The notes under the pieces are model-generated. The model did not search any database. It saw nothing but the letters and a program-made list of their open reading frames with translations, and had not been told where the DNA came from. This document shows, in pieces, positions 56,539 to 64,000 of a stretch of DNA of 64,000 nucleotides. Origin of the DNA: Dipteronia dyeriana. Its lineage: Eukaryota > Streptophyta > Magnoliopsida > Sapindales > Sapindaceae. Positions within the stretch are counted from its first letter, which is position 1. Each line of letters opens with the position of its first letter. The stretch is taken from assembly GCA_032871835.1 (NCBI GenBank), contig CM065296.1, positions 114,338,146 to 114,402,145 on the forward strand, written 5' to 3'. The position numbers were made by a program, and so were the translations under genes.

Positions 56539-57154
56539 AGGTGAATATGGTTCGACTCGGTTCGGTTTTGATTAAAATCGTATTGAACCGACACATATTC
56601 GGTTTTTAAAAACGTGAATCGGTTTGAACCATTTTGAATATGAAAACTGAATTGAACCGAACACCTTTATTTCAGTTCGTTTCGGCTCGATTCAATTCGG
56701 TGTTAGACCTATTGGGTTTTAAAGATTTTTTTCTTATATACTTTCTAATTTTTTAAGCTTTTAAGTTGCATTTTTAGAACTTAAACTTTCGTAAGAAAAC
56801 ATAATATGTAAAATACAATTTAAGCAAAATGCAATCCAATTTTCAATCAAAATCTGAAATTTAATCATATTCGATATACATATTTAATCCAAATATAAAA
56901 TCATTATAACTTCTATAAAATAGAAGTAAAAACATGTATTACATAATATAGTCCAAAAATAAAACATCATAATGTATATGTGGTTTCGGTTTTGTTCAGT
57001 TTTGTTCAGTTTTATATATCCAAAACCGAAACCGAACCGAAATCAATTTGATTTTCAAAATTTAAATCGGTTTGAATAAAATCGAAGTTATAAACCGAAA
57101 TAACTACCCTTTTTCGATTCGGCTAATTTCGGTTCCAGTTTTGTACCCACCCTA
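56539..57154. mobile_element. hAT-like non-autonomous element, about 616 bp
   Basis: Both arms are rich in CGGTTCGGTT/AACCGAAACC words, typical of a class of plant hAT derivatives. The right end read inward starts TAGGGTGGGTACAAAACTGG, the left AGGTGAATATGGTTCG. No convincing 8-bp duplication was found, so borders are approximate. Confidence 0.5.
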
Positions 57155-58126
57155 GAATTGGGTTTGGAGAAATCTATACAAAATATAAAATATATTCTCA
57201 AATCTGTTTAACTTACAATTATTTAGGGTCTGAAGATCTGATATAGGCCCATGTCTGCCATATTTTAGTTGTATTAATTGCAGCAAATTTTAATTTTTTA
57301 ATTTTTGATCTATTATCAATGACAGTAAGAGAAGGAGAAACTACATGAAAGACAGATCAAAGTCCAGAAGCCAATGCAAGTGATGAGCGGAGAATCACTC
57401 AGTTTTATTGCTTTATTATTAATTTGTTGTTTTGCGTAAGTTTTTCTCAAAAGAATGATACTTGTCCAGTCGGGTCTCGGGGGTCACTCCAACCCAAAAA
57501 GCCGGCCCTGAGTCAGGGTGTCAGCGGCGCCTCCCCCAAGGCCCAAAAAGGTGTTTTTTTTGTGTGTGCTCACATCTTTCATAAATAAATGGGTTCAGTC
57601 TTAGTAGTTGTTTTTCAAAAACTTCACATATTCATATTAAGTTTGGGTCCTCAGATAAAAAAAAAGAAAGAAGAATCGGAAATAAACTTTTTATATAAAG
57701 ACTAGTTCAATATAAATTTTCATCGTAATTGTTAGAAGTAAATAAGTAACATTATTTATATCTTTAAAAATTTATATATATGCATATCTCTTTATATGTA
57801 TATCTCATTGAGAGTTTTCTTTTTTTTTAATTTCATTTTATAAACACACCCCAAACATTATCAAATATACTTAAAAAAAAAATCTAAAATAATATAATAA
57901 AATTAAAAAAAAAAAGGAGGAGGTCTTTTTCATTTTCATTTCTAAGCAAGTTCTTTTCTTTTTATTTACCTATGTTTTTTTACGTAAAAAGTGTCATGCT
58001 AATCTGTTTGTTCGTAACTTTTTTTTTTTTGATTTGTTTGTCTATGTATTATGATATAAAATGGATGAAAATTACTTTAATTATGTTTTTATAAATTTTC
58101 TCAAACAGTAATTCAGCATATACATA

Positions 58127-58162
<36 letters not shown>

Positions 58163-59880
58163 ATATAGAATTTTATAAGTTTTTAGAAATGGGATCGAAC
58201 AAAGGAGATCATTTTAAATATTTGACCCCGACCTCCAGAAAGTCGGGACATCGGTCAAACCTGACTGTGACAACATGAACCTCTACCTTGCTACTATAGG
58301 AAAAGGATCTTCAAGACCCATTATAGTTTCTTATTTAGTTTCTATAAGTCTAAAAAGAAATGCATAAGTAATAATTTAAAAAAGAAAACAGACAAACGTT
58401 TTTCTAAATTTTTGGTTTTTTAATTTTAAAAAGAAAATTTTATATTTAACTTATGGAATTTTTTTTAATGTTTCCATAATTAATCATACTTATCGTGGTT
58501 ATTGTCTTTGCAAATAATGCTTAAACGGTTAAGTAAAAAATTAATAATTTATTTAATCTTTTTTTTTAAAAAAAAAAATTCAACACATTCCTCGTATTAG
58601 TTTTTGACTTTCTGGGCATCTGTTTAGATACAGGTTAGTTGGGACTTGGGAATGATTGTCCAATGTCCACTTAAAGATTCCTGATTTTTTTTTTTATATT
58701 ATTATTTAGAGTTTTTTTTTACTATTATTACTTAGAGTTTTGATTCTATATATTTGCATTTTGTTTTTGCTTTTATAATAAAATTTCGGCCCTGGTGATT
58801 TCACTAAACAGAAAAAAGAGTCCAGTGTTTTAACAAATGTAGCGGTGGTGGTTACTATAATGTGCTAACGTCCTTTTAGTTTGATTCTATTCCCATAAAA
58901 AAATATCAGTCGAGTCGAATAATACTGATTTCGACTGATTTTTTTTAACCAAATATAACGATCCCTTTTAAGTTGGTGCTAGAAACAATTTTTATAAAAT
59001 TAGAATAATTATTTATGAATTTTCTTCTAACATTTTCGCACAACAAAAAGATAGTGTTTTTCCTCTAGTTTATAGCACTTCAGAAAGACCACATATTAAT
59101 TATTGAAATTACATAAGAATTATCTCAAGAATTATCAATTAAGAGACAGATATTCGCCAGGACTCTCACTCCTGTAATCTTTTGATGTCTTGTACAACTG
59201 TTTTTTTTTTTTTTTGTATTTAAATATTTCACACAAGTTATGACAACAATAAAACAGTTAACCGTTGATTTGTTTCTTAAGCTTGCCCTGAAAATTTAAT
59301 CATTGATGTTAAAATAATTATCATTTTAGTTCTATTATTTAACAATATCTATTAATCCAGGATCAAGTATTTTTTTTTAAAATTATTTATGTTACATCTC
59401 CTTGTTGTTACATTTTAATTTAGATGATTTTATTATAAGATTAAATAGTAACATATTTTACCCAATTAATAACAATTAATAAACAAGATTTTTTTTTGGA
59501 TAGTATTTATCTATTCACCTATTTAAACAGTATTTTTTTTTAATCTTTTTACCATTAACAGCTGACAATAATTACCACTAAATTAATCAAATAATTAAGG
59601 TTGGCATTCGCAATAATTCACATTTAATTTTATCAAATCATTAAGGTTAATTACATTACAGTTGCATGCCTTTGGCTGAGATACGGTATTAAAGCGGACA
59701 ATGAAAAAGAACACAAGCTGAAAAGCATTATGTCATGCTAATTATAAATTCAGAGAAAAGGAAACAACTTTAAATTGCTGCAACTTATGTGATATATATA
59801 TAAGGAAAATGACTATTTTTAAGATCAATCGATTACATTTAAATTACAATAGAGAAATATCAGTACATATATATAAAGTA
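57155..59880. other. AT-rich intergenic DNA with TIR-like debris
   Basis: At 57480-57545 two hAT-like GC-rich ends face away from each other (…GCCGGCCCTG at 57501-57510 and CAGGGTGTCAGCGGCGCC from 57514), partners not found. A perfect (ATT)n run lies at 58128-58160. Several poly(T) runs. No gene seen. Confidence 0.45.
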
Positions 59881-59898
59881 AGACCATAAATTGTGGCT

Positions 59899-60231
59899 CT
59901 ATTTCTTGTCATCATAACCATGTTTAGCAGCATACTTGACAAGGCCGTCCAACTCCTGGTCGCTTATGTATCCATTTCCATTAGCATCCGCATGTTGCAG
60001 CGCTCGCGTAGCTCGCCAAGTCGGACAACGTGAACCGAGGCTGTTGAAGGCGTTCTTCAGCTCTTGTTTGCTAAGGCGGCGATCTTCATCCTTGTCAAAG
60101 CGACGAAAGAAATCTTTCAAATGAATTTGAGGTAAGGTCATTTTAAGTCGCCTGTAATTGGTCCAAGCGCAAGTCATGGGGAAATTGTTGTCTCCGTTTT
60201 TTATGGCCAGAGGGTTGTTTTGGTCTTTCAT
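59899..60231 (-). CDS. Small two-EF-hand calcium-binding protein, paralogue
   Basis: A likely host gene of 110 codons, intronless. First loop DKDEDRRLSKQE (residues 46-57) has Arg instead of the usual Gly at position 6; the second, DANGNGYISDQE (82-93), is canonical. The linker TWRATRALQHADAN and ending LVKYAAKHGY match the gene at 36826-37134, so the two are paralogues. It ends in a charged DDKK tail. A TATA box lies about 180 bases upstream of the ATG. No signal peptide; a cytosolic or nuclear calcium sensor is likely from family knowledge, target unknown. Confidence 0.85.
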   Translation of the reverse strand: MKDQNNPLAIKNGDNNFPMTCAWTNYRRLKMTLPQIHLKDFFRRFDKDEDRRLSKQELKNAFNSLGSRCPTWRATRALQHADANGNGYISDQELDGLVKYAAKHGYDDKK

Positions 60232-60406
60232 GTTTGGTTGAATCTGCTGATCTACACTCCTTCAACGTGATCAGCTTCACAGGATCTAACTCATTCAAGA
60301 AGTGGGTCGTACGGAGAAATCGACAAGCTATACTCTCTTTTATTGTCTCGGGTTGATCATGAAAGAACCTCGCTTCCTTACTGATAGATCTTGTGGTATC
60401 GGAGAG

Positions 60407-60414
60407 CTTTTATA
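60407..60414 (-). promoter_or_regulatory. TATA box of EF-hand gene, minus strand
   Basis: TATAAAAG on the minus strand. Its position implies a start near 60380 and a 5' leader of about 150 bases before the ATG at 60231. Confidence 0.55.
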
Positions 60415-60419
60415 GTCAC

Positions 60420-60980
60420 ACAATCAAATTGGGTCACCAAAGATTAAACGGAGTAAAAGAAAAGACTAGGAGTGGATGTTTATTCAGAAAAGAAACAAAA
60501 TAGGGTTAGAATATATGGTTTTGCATTGACTGAAAGACCCCGCAGAGATTTTCATTTATTAATTTGTGTATTTAGACGAAAGTTTTAGTTAGCCTAGTTT
60601 ATATTCAGAATTTTACTGCTTAGTTTATTTATTTATTATTATTTTAATAATATTCTGAATTTGATCACTATAACACATATTACAGCTCTTAAAAATGTTT
60701 TCCAAAAAGTGAAAAAAATAAATTAAAAATCAATCAAGACCTCTTCTAACATTTTTTGAAAGATATTAACCAATTAGATAGGCAAGGAAAGTGTTAATTT
60801 TGAATTAATTAATTATTTACGTCCTGTATATATGATATCACATGTTACTTTGAACAAGTAGAAATTACTAATTAAATACAATAACCCTTACTCTGGAAAA
60901 TCTATTAAGTTTAACAGTTTCAATGTTTTAAGCACAACGAATTTATGCTTATATATTGAAGATGCTTTTGAGATAAGGAA
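60420..60980. other. Upstream region of EF-hand gene and AT-rich spacer
   Basis: Nothing coding. The part nearest the TATA box would be the gene's promoter; no further motif is claimed. Confidence 0.4.
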
Positions 60981-60982
60981 CG

Positions 60983-61090
60983 ATGCACCGGCCTGTTGGT
61001 TTGAGAATGAATCCAGAAGGAGCATTTTATGCTCTTTCACAATGCATGCACCTTCATATCGGCAGTTCGAAATACCTATTGGATGACTAG
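60983..61090 (+). pseudogene. Short aminotransferase-like exon fragment
   Basis: Thirty-five codons reading VGLRMNPEGAFYALSQCM and ending in a TAG. PEGAFY is characteristic of class I/II aminotransferases shortly before the C-terminal domain. Nothing else of such a gene is visible on either side, and a hAT element starts 20 bases later. Either a relic of a gene or captured sequence; chance similarity cannot be excluded. Confidence 0.35.
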
Positions 61091-61110
61091 AAGTTCAGTT
61101 ACAGCAAACC

Positions 61111-61729
61111 CTGGGCCGGCCTATATGGGCTGCAAGCCCAGCATTTTGCTGGTGTCCTCAAATGGTTCAATCCGTTTATTCTTATTTAGAGGTTTCATAA
61201 CTTATTTATTTTAGTATAAGCAGAGTCTAATTTCAAACAGTATTTTGTTTTTTTTTTTAATACGGTTCAATTATCTATATCTAGTTCAATTTAATATAAA
61301 TAAACATTAAATCCCAATTGATTCAACATATCAAACTTAGTTTTATATTATTTGAGAGTCCAATTTTTATTTTTAAAGAGAGTCCAATTGAATAGCTACA
61401 TTTATTTGCTAACCTAGTCAAAATCGTCACTCACTCACTTCGTGAATCCATCATAGTCCACTTTATTTGCGAACCTAGTCCAATTGAATTGCTAACATTT
61501 CTTTAATAATAATAATTTTTTAGACCAATACTCGGATACTGACTCATTAGTACCCAATTTATGAGAAAAATGTAAAAAGTAACAGAAAAAAAAGACGCGT
61601 GCTGCACTCCCATTGATGGGGTCAGTATTTTGGATACTGACTAATATTGTTCTAATTTTTATATGGGGTCCCAATTTTTGTTAATATCATTAAATGGCTC
61701 AGGCTCCAAAATGTATGGAGACGGCCCTG
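61111..61729. mobile_element. Non-autonomous hAT element, 619 bp
   Basis: Ends CTGGGCCGGCC (left) and CAGGGCCGTCT (right, inward). Flanks AGCAAACC (61103-61110) and AGCAAATC (61730-61737) match at 7 of 8. AT-rich body, no transposase. Confidence 0.7.
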
Positions 61730-61747
61730 AGCAAATCTAAGTTTAAA

Positions 61748-61826
61748 TGTTTGTATTTAAATTGTATAGTTATCCTAGGAAGTACTTTATCTTTTAGAGT
61801 TTTAGATTACTTATCAGCTATATGCC

Positions 61827-61863
<37 letters not shown>

Positions 61864-61918
61864 AGTCGATCAATGAGGCAGTGTGAAAATTCTACACCAA
61901 AATTTGTCTATGTTTACA
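61748..61918 (+). repeat. Short Copia 5' LTR, about 171 bp
   Basis: Starts TGTTTG and ends TTTACA just before the primer site. It contains TAGTTATCCTAGGAAGTACTTT-like sequence, which I associate with RE1-type LTRs, and a (TA)n run near 61831. The start is a best guess. Confidence 0.55.
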
Positions 61919-61979
61919 TGGTATCAGAGCCAACGATTCCTTTCTAGAAACATTTTATTTTTCTTTTCCATCTCGATCA

Positions 61980-62918
61980 ATGACAACAAAGAATCCATAT
62001 TCCACACCCGACAATTGCTCCCCCACTTCAACCCTTACAATCATTAATGTCACGCCAATAACTTTGACAGGCGACAACCTCCTCTCAAATGAGTTTCATC
62101 TCATCACCATTAACATCTCTGCTTAGGCTTCTCTCAAACTCACTGTCATCAACTATATGTCCTGGAAAATTCAGTTTCAAACTCTTTTCAATGGATATGA
62201 CCTTCTTGGTTATATCGATAGCTCAAAGCCATGTCCACCGGCCAAACTGATTGTTAACAATGAAGACACTCTGAATCCAGCGTTCAATAGTTGGACTCGC
62301 CAATACCAGCTCATTCTGAATGCAATTATTGGTTCCCTATCACCAACAATTATCTCTTTTGTTGCTAGAGCCAAAACGTCAATGGAAGCATGGACCATAC
62401 TTGCCAATACCTATGCCAAACCATCTTATGGACGCATCAAACAAATCAAAGCCCTTCATAAACACTCCGCGAAATGTACACAAAATATCACTGATTTTCT
62501 TCACTCTGTTAAAGCCTGTGCAGATGAACTCGCTTTACTTAGTGCTCCGGTGGAAGACGAGGATCTAACTGAGAGGATCTTAGATGAACTTGATGATGAC
62601 TATAAAGAGTTGGTTCATGTCATTCAAGCCCGTGATACCCTGATAGCGTTTGATGAGCTTCATAAGAAGCTCCTATTATTTGAGGTTTCTCTTCAAGCTA
62701 ACAAGAAAGATTCACCTTCCTTTCCAGCCACGGTAAATCATACTAATAGGTCGAACAATTTCTGGTGCCAGCAGCATGGAAACAACAATTGGCGTACCAA
62801 TTCTCCACACCAGCATGGCAGCAACTTGGGCTGGTGCCTGTCGCCCAACGCCACCAGCTGTCCTCCACAGAATACCAATCATGGCTTCTCATATCATGGC
62901 ACTCAGTCTTCTTCATGA
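61980..62918 (+). pseudogene. gag of RE1-like Copia element, one stop
   Basis: The frame opens MTTKNPYSTPD at 61980; a TAG at 62124-62126 interrupts it after 48 codons, and it stays open from there to 62918. Copia gag features: MSWKIQFQTLFNGYDLLGYI, AWTILANTYAKPSYGRIKQI, and a UBN2-type stretch to LLLFEVSLQAN. A His/Asn/Gly-rich tail follows. Confidence 0.85.
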
Positions 62919-63407
62919 CCTTACTTAGGTCGCTGCCAGGTATGTGGTGTTCAAGGCCACTCAACCAAATGATGCTCCTTGTTCCAAATGGTACCAATTC
63001 AATCTTTTGGATCAGGTTTCACACCAACAAATAATGCTCCACTGACTCCTTGGCAACCCAGATCTAACTTTGCTGCTAATGTAGCCTTCAACAACCAGTA
63101 TGGCTATTTATAGTGGCGTTTCTCGTCATGTCGTCATGTCGCGGCTGATTTGAGCAACCTCTTTTTATATGCACCTTACAACGGCTCAGATGATGTTATG
63201 ATTGGCGATGTCACGGGTCTTTTCATCACAAACACTAGTTCAACATCTCTTTACTCTCATAATAAACTTTTACGTTAAATGATGTACTTTGTGTACCAGC
63301 CATAAAAAAGAACATGATCTCCATTTCACAGTTTTGTACCACTAATGATGTATCGGTTGAGTTCTTACCATCTTATTTTCATGTGAAGGATCTTCGTACG
63401 GAGGCAG
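62919..63407 (+). pseudogene. Zinc knuckle, protease and pre-integrase remnant of Copia
   Basis: After the gag stop a knuckle-like CQVCGVQGHS with a stop in it, then a retropepsin-like SRHV motif around 63120 disturbed by a direct repeat (CGTCATGT twice), then LCVPAIKKNMISISQFC, the usual gag-pre-integrase motif, near 63290. Frames change at least twice. The integrase core is not reached. Confidence 0.65.
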
Positions 63408-64000
63408 TGAAAATATCCTGAAAACGTGTGTCTAATAACCTAGAAGGGGAAGGGGAAGGGGAAGGGGGGGGGGAGGGGAGGGGAGAGGGGGGGGGGGGGT
63501 GAATAGATTTTAATCAAGTCAATTACCATTTTTTTTATTAGTCAATATTAAAGATTCACCCAACAAACAAACAAGAAAATCAAGTGTGAAGTGCGGAAAC
63601 ATAAAGAACACTTGATATATACGTGGAAACCCTCTAACTGGGAAAAACCATGGGCTATTCTGCTAACCACACATGATCACAGAAATCCACTATATGAATA
63701 AAAGGTTACACCCTCAAGTGACACTCTCACTCTCACTCTCGACAACCTTAGGCTATAGACACTATCACTCGCAACTTTTGGTTCAATCCCTTGCGATATC
63801 CTCTGATCTAATACTTTTAGCGTTAGCACCTCTTACTCTACCCCTCGGGCCTTTTACAATGGCACGTAACCAATTTCTTGCCAACCCTCTCTTGGTTGCA
63901 AGAATTGAATTGCTTATGCACTACACATCAATAGCCATAAGACTTAATTCTCAATGAAGAGATCAACAACATATGTGAATATGTAAAAATATTCTAAATG
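63408..64000 (-). repeat. Sirevirus-like LTR, minus strand, runs off window
   Basis: It is related to the LTR at 48117-49917 in reverse: both show a TAGAAGGGGGG...TGAATAGATTTTAA block and further on ATATACGTGGAAACCCTC and TGGGAAAAACCA. This end is the LTR's 3' end; the rest of the LTR, and any internal region, lies beyond 64000. The G block is greatly expanded here. Open frames near 63673-63957 are not genes. Confidence 0.7.
63444..63499 (+). repeat. G-rich simple repeat
   Basis: About 56 bases almost only G with single or double A: AAGGGG units, then runs of 10 and 13 G. In the related LTR the same place has six G. Confidence 0.9.

Larger units (their letters stand above)
61748..63407 (+). 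mobile_element. RE1-like Copia element, 5' part only
   Basis: A short 5' LTR (61748-61918), an initiator-Met primer site (TGGTATCAGAGCC, 61919-61931), gag and the start of pol. It breaks off at 63407, where a Sirevirus-like LTR begins, so the 3' part is displaced or lost. Confidence 0.75.

Overview
This is a stretch of flowering-plant nuclear DNA, probably eudicot: AT-rich, with plant-type telomere repeats (TTTAGGG), Athila-like Ty3/gypsy, Sirevirus-like and RE1-like Copia, L1-like LINE, hAT, Harbinger and Mutator (MULE) sequence, and only two convincing host genes. No rRNA, true tRNA, CRISPR array or bacterial-style operon was seen.

Layout. 1-2170: part of a minus-strand LTR element with a 186-bp repeated primer-site region. 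2171-17000: an Athila-type LTR (plus strand) that received a 707-bp hAT element (3222-3928) and later a complete but decayed Athila-like element on the minus strand (4908-16828, two LTRs, gag, protease, RT, integrase, env-like region). 17164-18785: LINE and SINE debris. 19848-29032: a 9.2-kb MULE (copy 1) carrying a transposase (plus) and a captured Ulp1/DUF1985 SUMO-protease-like gene (minus), facing each other. 29043-36456: AT-rich DNA with a tandem duplication, two hAT elements (one with a broken transposase and an internal telomere-like array), a Harbinger MITE and a SINE. 36826-37134: a small two-EF-hand gene. 37353-51741: MULE copy 2, inverted relative to copy 1, split by a 7.1-kb Sirevirus-like element without pol (42785-49917). 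53113-55304: a small MULE derivative abutting a hAT element. 59899-60231: a second two-EF-hand gene, minus strand. 60983-64000: an aminotransferase-like exon fragment, a hAT element, an RE1-like Copia 5' half, and a Sirevirus-like LTR running off the window.

How it fits together. The two EF-hand genes are paralogues about 23 kb apart in opposite orientation, separated largely by MULE copy 2. Target-site duplications fix the borders of most insertions: two MULEs (10 bp), a MULE derivative (10 bp), five hATs (8 bp), one Harbinger MITE (3 bp), one Copia (5 bp) and one gypsy element (5 bp, one mismatch). Most coding regions in mobile elements carry stops or frameshifts. The most distinctive system is the MULE pair: convergent transposase and Ulp1-like genes, subterminal arrays built on a common GATCGAGA core at both ends of both copies, and two premature stop codons at the same places in both transposases, suggesting that an already broken copy was mobilised in trans. 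A second unusual signal is a dispersed GC-rich hairpin module in the Athila-like element whose stems differ by a paired change.

Limits: all comparisons were made by eye, family names are from memory of motifs, and ages or percentages are rough.
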